A stretch of 64,000 bases of DNA, taken from Patagioenas fasciata (taxonomy: Eukaryota; Chordata; Aves; Columbiformes; Columbidae). A program made the position numbers and the translations under genes. Position 1 is the first letter of the stretch. Every line of letters starts with the position of its first letter. The DNA lies in contig NC_092520.1 of the NCBI RefSeq assembly GCF_037038585.1, positions 1,021,001 to 1,085,000 on the forward strand, in the 5' to 3' direction. The notes under the pieces are model-generated. The model was given only the letters and a program-made list of their open reading frames with translations, made no database searches and had not been told where the DNA came from. Shown piece after piece: positions 1-15,310 of this stretch.

Positions 1-205
1 TGGGGCTCCTCTGGCCCCTCTGCAGCAGCTCCATGTGTGTCCTGTGCTGAGGACCCGGAGCTGGACCAGCACTGCAGGGGGGTCTCACAGAGCGGGTAGA
101 GGGGCAGGATCCCCCAAACCTGCTGCTCACGCTGCTGGGGATGCAGCCCAGGACACGGGGGGGTTTCTGGGCTGCCAGCACACACGGCAGCTCATGTCCC
201 ATCTT

Positions 206-440
206 TCACTCCCCAGTACCCCAAGTCATTCTCCTCGGGGCTGCTCCCCATCCCTCCACCCAGCTGGATTGATACCGGGCGTTACCCTGACCCAGGTGCA
301 GGGTGTTGCACTTGGCCCTGTTGGACCTCACGAGGTTCTCATGGCCCCACTTCTCCAGCGTGTCCAGGTCCCTCTGTTCCGTGTTGGGTGCCATGCAGCG
401 ATCACCCACCTGGAGCGGCTTGGCCTGCAGCATCTTGGAG
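206..440 (-). repeat. CR1 LINE remnant (C-terminal part of reverse transcriptase ORF)
   Basis: Read on the minus strand, this stretch resembles the segment of avian CR1 ORF2 that lies downstream of the reverse transcriptase core, with the recognisable pattern 'LDTLEKWGHENLVRSN' followed by 'KCNTLHLGQGN'. Only about 75 codons are open and both ends are lost, so it is a dead fragment. The family assignment rests on remembered avian CR1 patterns, not on an alignment. Confidence 0.7.
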
Positions 441-804
441 ACCAGCTAGAGCTGCGGGACCAGCATCAGGAGCGGGAGCAGCTCCGCTGGGCTGGGGAGC
501 TCAAAGTGCCCCATGGCACAGACTGCGATGTGGATCCCCAGCGACCTCCTTGGTTCCCTAGTGACGGGACTGCTGTGCCCCTTTGTGACACCGTGGGGCA
601 GGCAGAGCCCCACCTTGTGACACCCAGTGTCCTCCCATGCCCTCCCCTGGCCCGTGCAGTGTCATGGATGGCAGGGGAGCCTGAGGCGAGACCCCTCCTC
701 AGGATCCCTCACCCCTGCTGTGATGGACACGCAGGGGCACCCTCCACCCAATTCAATGTTCTCTGTGCTGCCAGCGTCCTGCACTCACCAATCCGGACAA
801 CTTG
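441..804. other. unassigned GC-rich sequence
   Basis: No gene or recognisable repeat was identified here or in bases 1-205. The overlapping open frames have low-complexity Pro/Ser/Gly composition, as expected from GC-rich non-coding DNA. Confidence 0.4.
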
Positions 805-1600
805 AAATCATACGAGGTAATCATAAAGCCGACGAAACTCCGAAGAAAGCGTGGAGTGATAATGGGTGCCCTGATTGCACATAACCCAAATGGGAGCAGA
901 TGCTACTATAGCAAATGTTGAAAGATATACAACTGGACCTAAAATGCAAAATTATGCTAATCAAATAGTGAAACAATGTGTGATATCTTGTAAAAATGAT
1001 CCTAAAATAGAGTGAAAGCCTCCACCTGGAGAGGTAAAAAGAGGGAATACTCTAGGAGAATATTGGCAAATTGATTTTTCTGGAATACTAAAGTGTGATA
1101 GTCGTATCTCGGTATTAGTAGATACCTTTGCTGGATGGCCTAAAGCTTTCCCATGCTGGACTAACAAAGCTAGGGAAGTAGCAAAGAAAATACGGAATGC
1201 AATCGCACCATGGTTTGGGGCTCCAGGCAGGATCTCATCACATTTTATAGCAGAAGTAAAAGCAGGAAAACGTGGTCAAATGCACATTTTGGGGAGCCAA
1301 ATGCTTACTGAATATATGTTGTCCTTGGAAAAAACTTTCTCATCAGTACATAGGTGTATTCAGGAGAAAGCAGCTGTGCCACGGGATGTGCTTGTACGAC
1401 TTTGGACCTGGGAGGACGAACCTTTGAACGAGCGGTGGAAAGGACCCTGTGCGGTATCCCCGGTAATCAACACAGCTGTGAAACGTGCGGGAGTCGATTC
1501 CAGGATCCACTACACTAGAATAAAGGAAACCACAGAGACCGGGTGGAAATCAGAAGGGATCACTCTTCTAATGCTAAAACATAAGACAACTTAAAGAACT
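805..1600 (+). pseudogene. class I ERV pol remnant: integrase core and C-terminal end
   Basis: The plus strand reads as gammaretrovirus-like integrase. A segment with 'YWQIDFSG' followed by 'LVDTFAGWPKAFPCW' and 'KAREVAKK' matches the catalytic core from the first aspartate onward. From about 1280 to 1594 an open frame carries the C-terminal domain, with a 'RLWTWEDEP...WKGPCAV' pattern. A TGA at about 1010 and a deletion after about 1260 separate the two parts, so no integrase can be made. It is the 3' end of an old provirus, with an LTR scrap following. Confidence 0.8.
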
Positions 1601-1795
1601 GCGCTGTTTCAATTATTTCCCCGCCTCCCCTATAATTACTCCCCAGTAACGAACAGAACAAGTGTGCTCCTGATCCTCAGCGTGATGTCAGGAGGGGGGA
1701 TCCCCATGCACCCCGCGCTGCAATAAACCCGTGTTGGTTTTCTGAACTGTCACTGCATTTGGAGAGTTCTCTTGGTTACAGTTTTGGGAACAGGA
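1601..1795 (+). repeat. ERV 3' LTR fragment (R/U5-like end)
   Basis: This follows the integrase remnant. It contains an AATAAA at 1722-1727 and then a terminal stretch 'CTGTCACTGCATTTGGAGAG' that resembles the sequences at 18310-18345 and 54060-54095. No complete LTR boundaries are visible. Bases 1796-2215 show nothing I can name and probably form the upstream flank of unit A. Confidence 0.5.
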
Positions 1796-2215
1796 TCATG
1801 AGTTATTGTGAAAATGTTTAATGAAATGGTCGCTGTAAACCTCTCGTCAGTGCCAGGGGAGGGGGCGGTTTCCAGGAGAATCGTGGGAAGGGGCAGCAGG
1901 AGGAAATGGGTCCGGGACCCTCCAGGCTGCCCGTACTGGTCCCAGCACAGGGTACCCGGTCCCCTGTCCCCTCCCCGAGGACAGGGCACTTCTGCCCAGT
2001 TGGGAAGACCCATCCCTGACCCACCACCCAGTCCGCACCTGTCGCTGGTGCACAGACACCCCCCATCCCTGACACCCCCTGGGGAGCCGCCCCAGCACCC
2101 CCGTGACACCTCAGCACCCCGCCTGCCCCCCTGCATGTCCTGCCGTGCCTCGGTGCCCCCCGTACCTCGGACTCCATTTCCAGGCATGCCTCGCATCCCC
2201 GCCCCCCAGTCCCGG

Positions 2216-2465
2216 TGGGACCCGGCACCGGCGTCGCGCCCCCCACAGCTTCGAGCAGCGGCGGCTGCAGAACCGGAGGGGTCCAGGGGCCGCAAGGACA
2301 CAGCGGTGCTGCCGGTGCCCGCCCCCCCGAGCCGAGCGGGGCGGAGCGGCAGGACTACACCTCCCGTGCTGCACCGGCGGCGGGCGGCCCTCCCGGGCTG
2401 ACGCTGCCGGCGGCTCCCGGCGCCGCCTTTGTCCGTGCCGGGCTGGCGGCGCGGCCCCGGCGCAG
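2216..2465 (+). promoter_or_regulatory. unit A promoter and non-coding exon 1
   Basis: A GC-rich, CpG-rich block with GC-box-like runs (for example GGGGCGGAG at about 2338-2346) ends in a splice donor, CGCAG|GTAGG, after base 2465. At 2354-2370 lies ACTACACCTCCCGTGCT, which closely resembles the ZNF143/SBF-type promoter consensus ACTACAATTCCCAGCATGC. The block from this motif to the donor is nearly identical in units A, B, D, E and F, so it is the core promoter plus first exon of the family. The transcription start is not determined. No ATG occurs between the motif and the donor, so exon 1 alone does not set a start codon. Confidence 0.75.
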
Positions 2466-2699
2466 GTAGGGGGAGGTTTGGGAACTCGGGAGCTTCCAAA
2501 ACTCCTCTTTTCACGGCTCTTTTTTGCCTTTACCCCGAGGCAGCCGGGTCGATGGGTGGGATCTTGTGATACTGTGATACTGTGATCTTTGGTGGGTCCT
2601 TTTCCCGTAGCTGTGAAGGCTCGGGGTGCAGGGAAGGCAGCTGTGGGCAGGTGAGTGAACTTGTGCCCCTGATTTTTCATGAAAATGTTGTGTTTGCAG

Positions 2700-2861
2700 G
2701 GACCATCTGTCCTCGCTGCTCCTGTGCGGCTGGTGACGGGACAGGCACCTCGTGTGGAATCCGGAGCATCCCGCCTCCCTCTTCCCGCATCAAAACCTGC
2801 ACGGGCCTCCATCTCCCCGCCGAGAGCAGCGATGCGCCGGGCTCCAGGCTGCTGCGGCAAG
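2700..2861 (+). other. unit A exon 2 (5' UTR or N-terminal extension)
   Basis: The exon is bounded by TTTGCAG|GGACC and GGCAAG|GTGGGG. It is 162 bp and recurs with the same length in units B, D, E and F. It is open in the frame that continues into the KRAB ATG. In A only, an in-frame ATG at 2832 would add ten residues before the KRAB start. The other units lack this ATG, so I treat the exon as mainly 5' UTR. A possible extra 40-bp leader exon lies at 2611-2650, between CCCGTAG and GCAG|GTGAGT. Confidence 0.65.
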
Positions 2862-2908
2862 GTGGGGGTCAGGCACGGCCCCGGCTCTGGGGACACCACG
2901 GGCTGGGG

Positions 2909-3612
2909 TTGCAGACGATCACGATAAATAGCGTGCACTCGTCAGAATAAATTGCTTAGAATTTATTGTAGCAAGTGGCAAGCGGGCAAAACAGCGCTGG
3001 ACAAGCGGGGAGTCTGCGCTCCACCACGGCGCGCCTTTCCAGTAGCAGCAAGCTTGGTTAAATGTGGTAAAGGATTACATATTCATGGTTATTCCAGGAA
3101 CGCCTATACAAATTCGTAACTTTTCCTTGAAAAGGCCGTTCTTATTAAAATGAGTTCCAAGGAATTATATCTATAGTCTTCAGCTTTGGCTCTTTCCTGT
3201 TGCGCCTGCGCAGTGTCTCCGGGTGGTCACGGGCGGGGGTCTTTTGAATGCAGGCTGCGGTCCGTTTTGTCGTGCATTTCTATCTTTGGCCTAGCACGCT
3301 GGGTTTGGCCAAGGCTCCAGTGGCATGAGCTGGTTTTCCTTCCGCTTTGTGCTGAAGACCCCGTTATCCCGTTCACACAAGGATGCAACTGGGCCCTTAT
3401 CTCTGTCAGTCTCTTCCTGAATGTTCTGCAGGGTACACTAAATTAGGCTTTTACACATATCTGTGGAACAAGTTTTTTTTACAAAGACTACATACAGCTT
3501 GCATTGTTTAATGGCAGCATGTACTAATATTATACGCTCAGGTTTCACAGCCACTGATAACATATCCATTTAGACCGGTTTGATTAACAAATATATCGTT
3601 AAGTCTATTACA
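2909..3612 (-). mobile_element. solo-LTR-like insertion in the unit A intron
   Basis: In units B, D, E and F the intron runs straight through a GGCTGGGATTGC-type sequence. In A this is interrupted by about 700 bp. The flanks CTGGGG (2903-2908) and CTGGGA (3613-3618) look like a 6-bp target-site duplication with one mismatch. Read on the minus strand the insert ends in CA and carries AATAAA near its 3' end, as a solo LTR would. It has no coding capacity. The retroviral family was not identified; a 6-bp duplication would suit a class II or ASLV-like integrase. Confidence 0.6.
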
Positions 3613-3951
3613 CTGGGATTGCCGTGGTTGGTTCCATGGTGCAGCAGCAGCAAAACACCCGTGGGACCCGCTGGGTTGGGAGTCCGGTTGGTACAGGAGG
3701 TGTGGGAGAGAAGTGGTTTGAGACCCGGTGCGGTGCAGGGTGCTCCCGTTCCTGCCCGCTGAGCCGCACCACGGGCAGGGGCAGGCAGGAGCGTGCCTGC
3801 TGCCAGGCCTCGGGCCAGGCCTTGTGTCACGGTGCTGTGCCCGGTCCTGGTGGGTGATCTGGCTTGTGGGATGGATGTGGGACAGGGCACAGTCCCTGCT
3901 GCTCTGGCGTGGGTCCTCGATCTGGCACGAGCAGGGGAAACCTGCCTGTAA

Positions 3952-6346
<2,395 letters not shown>

Positions 6347-6469
6347 GCCAAGCCCTTCCAGTGCGGTGTCTGCGAGAAGCGGTTTTGGAAGGAGAGGCTC
6401 ATGCTGGCTCACCAGCGCACCCACGGCACCCCCAGCCTGCAGCTGCCTCCGCAGCCCGGCACCCCCTGA
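6347..6469 (+). pseudogene. unit A orphaned terminal zinc finger
   Basis: Directly after the TAG, and in the same frame, the sequence still encodes the family's last finger ('[21 protein letters not shown]') and its Pro-rich tail, ending at TGA 6467-6469. It would only be translated by stop readthrough. Its coding integrity suggests the nonsense change is recent. Confidence 0.85.
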
Positions 6470-6499
6470 ATCCAACACTGAAGGGCCCGTGGGGTGCCG

Positions 6500-6960
6500 G
6501 GGGGGGCTGTGGGAGCATGTCCTAGTTTTGATTGAATACAGTTAATTTTCCTCTTAGTATCTGGTCTAGTGCTGTATTTTGGACTGTGGATGAGAATAAT
6601 GTTTCTAATACATGGATGTTTTGTTTGATGCTGAGCAGTCCAGGACTTTTCATCTTCTGGTGCCCTGCCAGCTGGGAGGGGGCACAGCCGGGACAGCTGA
6701 AACAAAGTGGCCAAAGGGCTGTTCCTTACCATCTGATGTGATGGTCAGTGCAGAAACTGGGGGCAGTGGGCCTGGGGCACCACAGCTCAGGGGCGGGCTG
6801 GGCATCAGTCCACGTGTGGTGAGCAGTTGTGTTGTGTATCACTTGTTTTGTATATTCTTACATCATTTGCATTCTCATTATTCTTTTCCTCTTCTGTACT
6901 ATTAAACTGTCTTAATTTCAGCCCACGGGAGTTACTCAGATCACTGGATGAGCCCAATTT
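6500..6960 (+). repeat. LTR-derived 3' UTR of unit A
   Basis: The stretch beginning near 'TGTCCTAGTTTTGATTGAAT' and running to 'CTATTAAACTGTCTTAATTT' resembles a common avian LTR, possibly ERVL-type, with a TATA-like 'CAGTGCAGAAACTGGGGGCA' position and an ATTAAA signal at about 6900. The same sequence lies after every unit's zinc-finger exon, so it came with the ancestral gene and probably supplies the 3' UTR and polyadenylation site. Bases 6961-7100 are a further shared 3' flank. Confidence 0.65.
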
Positions 6961-7099
6961 ATGTTTTGTATCAGTCATTTAGCTTCAATAAGTATGTTTC
7001 AAATGGAATGAATCCCTTAGAAGTATAAGACACTGTGATTTTTAATATACTGTCTGCTTTGCATTAGTTAGTAGCTAAATTTGCTGAAATCTCTGTGTG

Positions 7100-8360
7100 T
7101 TGTCAAGTTCTGCTCATATTCAACAGCCTTGCGCCGACTTGAGGAAAGCAAAGCAGCTACAGAACATCAACGTTCACAAAAGGCTGAAAGGCTCAGAGGT
7201 CCCTGCAACACGGCAGGATGGCAAAAGGCGGAACTGATGACACTGCCAAACAGAACTCCCCGAAACGGAGCAGAACCAGAATGGGTCTCTGTCCCTGTCT
7301 GTCCCAGCTCTGCCCCAGCTCCATCCTGGCTCTGTCACCAGCCGTCAGATCGCGAGTCTCCAAATACGAAGCATGATGCTGATGGCATGGAAGATCCTTA
7401 TTGATCGATCTGGATGTCCACTGTATGGGAATATAGCGGAAGAATGGGGAACCTCACATAGGCCTGTGAGAACCTCTCGACAGCTTATCACTATGGCTGA
7501 GATTCCTGCTTTGTTGTGAGAAAGAGCGGGAGGCTGCGCCTGCCTGGAACCTTGAAATACAGGCGAGCTCGGCAGGCCCAGGGATCTTCTCCCAGGGCTG
7601 AACTGAGCAGCGCCTGCGTCCCCGCTTGTGTTACCTCTGCGGGGGAGCTCAGGTGCTACTTCGGAGATCCCCCGGTCGAGAGGGAACTAAAAGAAAACTT
7701 GCTCTTTGCAAGTGCATTTGTGGCCTCTGGCTCTTCCTGCGACGTGCCTGCACTTGTGCACACACCATCAGAGCTTCTTGATGGATAACGCAACGATACG
7801 TTATCAGAGGTGTGTCACAGTTCCTTTTTTGCATTTTCTCCTTCATTAGTCCAACCAAGGCTGTTATTTCTCCACACGTTGCAGGTCTGGCATCAGTCGT
7901 TAGCCCCAGGAGCTGTTCTCAGGGTAATTTATGATTATTTATGTTCTTCTCCACCACATCAATTATGTCCTTCCCCGTTGTCTTCCTGTGAATGGCCATT
8001 ACATCCAAGAGCCCCCCGGTGACAGACAAGTCTGCCTTGACAGCTCTTATACAAACGGATAGATGCGCTGTGTCTGCGTTGTCTGTGCTTTCATCAACGG
8101 CGAATGAAAAAGCCAGATCACTGCACGCCTCTGTGGCCACTGCTACATCATTTTTGGCCACAGCTCTGGTCATCATCTTCTGCTGCGATTGCAGTCTGCC
8201 TTGCAATACTTGCACCAATTGTTGTTGTTGTTGAAGGCTAAATTTAGCATATTTAGTTCCATGTTAGGTCTCAAAATGCTGACGTGCATTGGACTCCTTT
8301 ATCATCAACCCTGTCTCATAACACTAAAGACATTCTGTTTTTTCCCCTTGAAACACAAGC
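7100..8360 (-). pseudogene. hAT-type (GTF2IRD2/ZBED-like) transposase remnant, copy 1
   Basis: On the minus strand this encodes pieces resembling the hAT-derived part of GTF2IRD2/ZBED-type proteins: a Cys/His 'ECLLCYETGLVIKESNARQH' start, a Gln-rich 'QQQQLVQ' segment, '[18 protein letters not shown]', and '[10 protein letters not shown]'. The last two are typical hAT transposase blocks. It lacks about 200 bp that are present in the inverted copy at 29.55-31.08 kb; the deletion lies between GTGGCC-like sequences at about 8140. Stops and frameshifts make it non-functional. Its 5' end abuts the unit B promoter at about 8358-8361. Confidence 0.7.
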
Positions 8361-8472
8361 ACTACACCTCCCGTGCTGCACCGGCGGCGGGCGGCCCTCC
8401 CGGGCTGACGCTGCCGGCGGCTCCCGGCGCCGCCTTTGTCCGTGCCGGGCTGGCGGCGCGGCCCCGGCGCAG
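8361..8472 (+). promoter_or_regulatory. unit B core promoter and exon 1, fused to hAT sequence
   Basis: The ZNF143-like ACTACACCTCCCGTGCT (8361-8377) and the following GC-rich exon match units A, D, E and F up to the donor after 8472. Upstream, however, the GC-box region is missing, and hAT remnant sequence (GAAACACAA) lies directly against the motif. Either this minimal block suffices for transcription or the hAT sequence supplies new control. The GC-rich first intron follows to about 8760. Confidence 0.75.
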
Positions 8473-9009
8473 GTAGGGGCGGCGGGCGGCCCCGGGAGGG
8501 GACCCCGGCCCCGACGGCCTCTCCCGTGCTCTCCCCTCCGCCGGCCGCCCCCCAGCCCTGCCGGACCCCCCCGGACTCCCCTTAGGGCCCGGCTCCCCCC
8601 GGCGCTCCGGCCTTTCCCCGGCTCGCCCCGTGGCCCCCGTGCAACGCGGACACGCTGCTCCGTGTCCCAGCCGCCCGGGCCCCCTGGATCCGGCCCTGGC
8701 GGCCCCGGCGCTGGGAAGGGCTGGGCTGGGGCCGGGCCGGGTGCTCAGACCCCCGGGACACCCCCGCACATCTTCCTGCTGCCCTTGTGGGGCACCAGAG
8801 GAAGATTTGGGTACTCGGGAGCTTCCAAAACACCTTTCTTTTCGTGGCTCTTTCTTGCCTTTACGGCAAGATAGCCGGGTCAGTGGGTGACGCTCTTTAG
8901 TAGGTCCTTTTCCCAATTACTGTGAAGGCTCGGGGTGCAGGGAAGGCAGCTGTGGGCAGGTGGGAGAACTTGTGCCCCTGATTTATTAATGAAATTCTTG
9001 TGCTTGCAG

Positions 9010-9171
9010 GGACCATCTGTCGTGGTTGTGCTGGTGCGGCTGGTGACGGGACAGGCACCTCGTGTGGAATCCGGAGCATCCCACCTCCCTCTTCCCGGAT
9101 CAAAACCTGCAGGGGCCTCCATCTCCCCGCCGAGAGCAGCGACGCGCCGGGCTCCAGGCTGCTGCGGCAAG
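9010..9171 (+). other. unit B exon 2 (5' UTR or N-terminal extension)
   Basis: The 162-bp exon has acceptor CTTGCAG|GG and donor GGCAAG|GTGGG. It is open in the frame that joins the KRAB ATG, but has no in-frame ATG of its own. The possible 40-bp leader exon seen in A has lost its acceptor here (CCCAATTACTG instead of CCCGTAGCTG). Confidence 0.65.
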
Positions 9172-9616
9172 GTGGGGGTCAGGCACGGCCCCGGCTCTGG
9201 GGACACCATGGGCTGGGATTGCTGTGGTTGGTGCTGTGGTGCAGCTGCGGCAAAACACCCATGGGACCCGCTGGGTTGGGAGTCTGGTTGGTACAGGAGG
9301 TGTGGGAGAGAAGTGGTTTGAGACCCGGTGCGGTGCAGGGTGCTCCCGTTCCTGCCCGCTGAGCCGCACCACGGGCAGGGGCAGGCAGGAGCGTGCCTGC
9401 TGCCAGGCCTCGGGCCAGGCCTTGTGTCACGGTGCTGTGCCCGGTCCTGGTGGGTGATCTGGCTTGTGGGATGGATGGGGGACAGGGCACAGTCCCCACT
9501 GCTCTGGTGTGGGTCCTCGATCTGGCACAAGCAGGGGAAACCTGCCTGTAAGCCTGCCAGCCCTGCCCTTCTCCTGGCACAGCTGGTGGGGTGTTCCCAA
9601 CCCAGGGACCTACTGA

Positions 9617-12117
<2,501 letters not shown>

Positions 12118-12450
12118 AGCAAGACCTTCAGTGGCAAGGAGACCCCCATCATCCACAAGCGCATCCACACTGGAGAGACACCCTACTTTCATGGCAAGTG
12201 TAGCAAGACCCGCAGCTGTGAGCAGCACCTGCAGAGCCAGCAGTGGGTGCACTGGAGCCCACTGGGGGTGCTGATGGGTGGATGGCAGGAGAGAGGGGTC
12301 CTTCCCCATTGAGGGTGGGCCGGCAGAGGCCAAGCCCTTCCAGTGCGGTGTCTGCGAGAAGCGGTTTTGGAAGGAGAGGCTCATGCTGGCTCACCAGCGC
12401 ACCCACGGCACCCCCAGCCTGCAGCCGCCTCCGCAGCCTGGCACCCCCTG
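12118..12450 (+). pseudogene. unit B decayed C-terminal fingers
   Basis: After the TGA the frame continues as degenerate finger sequence (one finger lacks its second Cys, the next reads 'GKCSKTRSCEQHLQ'). It stops again at a TGA at about 12312 after a one-base loss relative to the CAGCAGAAGAGG linker of other units. The shared terminal finger is still recognisable out of frame up to 12450. This longer decay suggests an older loss than in unit A. Confidence 0.8.
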
Positions 12451-12499
12451 AATCCAACACTGAAGTGCCCGTGGGGCGCTGGGGGCTGCTGTGGGGTGG

Positions 12500-12960
12500 C
12501 TGTGAGGGGATGTCCTGGTTTTGTTTGGGACAGAGATAATTTTCTTCTTAGTAGCTGGTTTAATTCTGTGGTTTGGATTGAGGATGAGAAGAATGTTGCT
12601 AATACATGGATGTTTTGGTTGTTGCTGAGCAGTGAAGGACTTTTCATCTTCTGGTGCCCTGCCAGCTGGGAGGGGGCACAGCCGGGACAGCTGAAACAAA
12701 GTGGCCAAAGGGCTGTTCCTTACCATCTGATGTCATGGACAGTACAGAAACTGGGTCTGGGGCACCACAGCTCAGGGACGGGCTGGGCATCAGTCCACAT
12801 GTGGTGAGCAATTGTGTTGTGTATCACTTGTTTTATATATTCTTATAATTGTCATTGTCATTATTCCTTTCATCTTCTATTAAGCTATCTTCATCTCAAC
12901 CCACGAGTTTTACTGAGATCACTAGATGAGCCCAATTGAGGTTTTGTATCAGTCATTTAG
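12500..12960 (+). repeat. LTR-derived 3' UTR of unit B
   Basis: The same avian LTR-like sequence as after unit A. It contains the 'ATACATGGATGTTTTGGTTG' stretch, the GCCAGCTGGGAGGGGGCACA stretch, and a TATTAAG at the polyadenylation-signal position. Confidence 0.65.
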
Positions 12961-14040
12961 CTTCAAGAAATAAGTTTTAAATAGAATTAATCGCTTAGAA
13001 GTATAAGATTGTGATTTGTAGTATGCTGTCCGCTTTGAGTTGGTTAGTAGCTAAATGTGCTGAAATCTTAAACTGTGTGTTGTCAAGTTCTGCTCACATT
13101 CACTGGACTTGTGTCTACTTGAGGAAAACAAAGCAGCTACAAACCATCAACATGCACAAAAGGCAGAAAGGTCTCTCACCTGTGGGCAGAGAGCTCAGAG
13201 ACCTTGGCTCTCAGAAAACAGCAATCAAGAACATTAACTGTGTCCTGGAGTGCTATCTTCTTGTTCTGAAACAGAATTCAAACAATGACCGTGCTATGTC
13301 CGAAAAAGAATGGCTTCGAACTGGAAGAAGAACATTAACTCAATTTCAGTCAGACCAGCACACCAAGCAATATAAAGAATTGGATGTGCAGAGATGATCT
13401 TTGGCGATAAACTCACATAATCCCGTTACAGTCTGGGAAGCCTTGAGCCAGAGGGATTAATTAATTATGCCGAGAGTGAGAATAAGATGCCAACGAGGTC
13501 AAATGTCGCTTAACTAAGGAACTTAATTAAATACTTCTGTAAATGGATGTCTGTATGCTATGGTAAGAAAATAGCGATAGGACAGGAAGAAGCAGACAGG
13601 AAAGGAGGAAACCTAGCGAGCAGTGGGGATAGATTTGCAAGAGACACCTACAACCATGGATGGATCCAGCGGTGTTTTCTCTCTAGGAGGGGGGTGGTGC
13701 ATCTCAGGAAGGCAGCTCGTCCGTCACTCACAAAATGACCACCCCTTACATCCCAGAGAGGTACATACGTAATACCTGTCAGTGGTGGGGGTCTCCGGAT
13801 CATGCCAGCCCTATGGCATGGTCATACAGTCTTTTATGAGGTATTTTGGAGATATTTTGGGATATCGTTTCCCAGACAATGGCACCTACTGTCCGGTCCG
13901 CATTTCTACACGTGCTCTCAGTCCCGGCACGCTGGTCCCGTGTAGCACTGCGTGTGCCTCAGCAGGGGAGGGCGATTGCTTGTAGCCAGGCAAGGCCCCC
14001 ATTGCCTGGAGCTGCGCAGGTTCCCTGCAGGCAAGTCTCT
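12961..14040 (+). other. unit B 3' flank, then unassigned sequence
   Basis: Bases 12961-13170 match the 3' flanks of units A, C and F (for example 'ACTTGAGGAAAACAAAGCAG'). From about 13400 to 14040 I recognise nothing: no splice-supported gene, and the small open frames have no familiar motif. A Pro-Gly-rich frame at 13846-14050 runs into the finger scrap that follows, but has no independent support. Confidence 0.4.
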
Positions 14041-14044
14041 GGAA

Positions 14045-14370
14045 AATGGCGTGAGAAGCAGACGCTCATCATCCACGAGCGCATCCACACTGGAGAGACA
14101 CCCTACTTATACAGCAATTGTAACAAGACCCACAGCTGTGAGCAGCACCTGCAGAGCCAGCAGTGGGTGCACTGGAGCCCACTGGTGGTGCTGGTGGGTG
14201 GATGGCAGGAGAGAGGGGTCCTTCCCCAGCAGGTGGGCCGGCAGAGGCCAAGCCCTTCCAGTGCGGTGTCTGCGAGAAGCGGTTTTGGAAGGAGAGGCTC
14301 ATGCTGGCTCACCAGCGCACCCACGGCACCCCCAGCCTGCAGCCGCCTCCGCAGCCCGGCACCCCCTGAA
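14045..14370 (+). pseudogene. isolated 3' zinc-finger exon fragment
   Basis: This is nearly identical to 12130-12450 of unit B, including the degenerate 'CNKTHSCEQHLQ' finger, the shortened linker and the out-of-frame terminal finger. No KRAB, linker exon or finger array precedes it. It is therefore a broken-off 3' end of a B-like unit that shares B's linker frameshift, so the copy was made after that mutation. Confidence 0.85.
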
Positions 14371-14399
14371 TCTGCTGCTGAGGGGCCTGTGGGGCGATG

Positions 14400-14835
14400 G
14401 GGGTTTCTGCGGGGTGGCTGTGGGGGCTGTCCTGGTTTTGTTTGGGACAGAGATAATTTTCTTCTTAGTAGCTGGTTTGATTCTGTGGTTTGGATTGAGG
14501 ATGAGAAGAGTGTTGCTAATACATGGATGTTTTGGTTGTTGCTGAGCAGTCCAGGACTTTTCATGTTCTGGTGCCCTGCCAGCTGGGAGGGGGCACAGCC
14601 GGGACAGCTGAAACAAAGTGGCCAAAAGGCCTGTTCCATATGATGTCACACTCAGTATAGAAACTGAAGGGAGTTTGCTGGGGGCACCACAGCTTGGGAA
14701 CAGTCTGGGCATCGGTCAGCAGGTGGTGAGCAATTGTGTTGTGCTTTGCTTGTTTTGTATATTCTGATATCATTCTCATTGTCGTTGTTCCTTTCCTCTT
14801 CTATCCTATTATCAGTCTTTATCTCAACTTAGGAC
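14400..14835 (+). repeat. LTR-derived 3' tail of the finger fragment
   Basis: The LTR-like tail shared by all units follows the fragment in the same order as in B, supporting a single duplication of the 3' end. It ends near TATCCTATTATCAGTC, and ERV sequence starts immediately after. Confidence 0.65.
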
Positions 14836-14839
14836 CTTG

Positions 14840-15310
14840 ACTGCTCCCCGATGTTGAAGTTACTAAAGGATTGTAAAGCTTGCCCAACCCCAAAAGTATT
14901 CAGCTGGGCCTCAGGACGTTGGTTGTCCCCAGCCATTGTAGCAGAACGTATAAGAGACTTGGCAAAAGAAAACACATTTAAGCTCAGAAAGGGGAAGGGG
15001 ATGGTTTATGGTGTTTTGGGAGCTGCATTAATAGCTGCCCAGAAAGACAAACTGAGCAGCAGGAAAGTAAATCTCTGCAAGAGTTGATTATTTCACTGCA
15101 GACAGAATTGGAAGCAGAATGGTTGAAGCAGTGACAAGCTGAGAAATCGTTAGCTGATGAGAGCCAAATCCCAGAAAGTTTGCAGGGCAGCCTGTGCGAT
15201 GCTTTTGCAAAGGAAGAGGATGAAAGGCAGCCGGGAAAGGAAAAGAGCCCCACAACCCCTAGAGAGGAATTTACCAGCCCTCCTGAAGAGAAGCTACCAA
15301 ATTAATGGAT
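14840..15310 (+). pseudogene. class I ERV gag-like remnant
   Basis: An open stretch from 14851 to 15087 encodes a Lys-rich segment ('LLKDCKACPTPK...SWASGRWLSPA...AERIRDLAKEN'). A second part with a long charged stretch continues to about 15300 after stops. It precedes protease/RT sequence of a class I-like provirus in the same orientation, so a gag-derived origin is likely. The family is inferred from position and composition only. Confidence 0.5.

Noticed and set aside
2700-2861. Exon 2 as the certain coding start of the family
   Set aside because: An in-frame ATG exists only in unit A and unit F has an in-frame stop, so the KRAB ATG is the better-supported start.
8284-8874. 196-codon frame across the unit B promoter as an independent gene
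   Set aside because: It runs through a splice donor into a GC-rich intron with low-complexity Pro/Arg/Gly sequence. Only the in-frame link to exon 2 is of interest, and this is reported as a finding.
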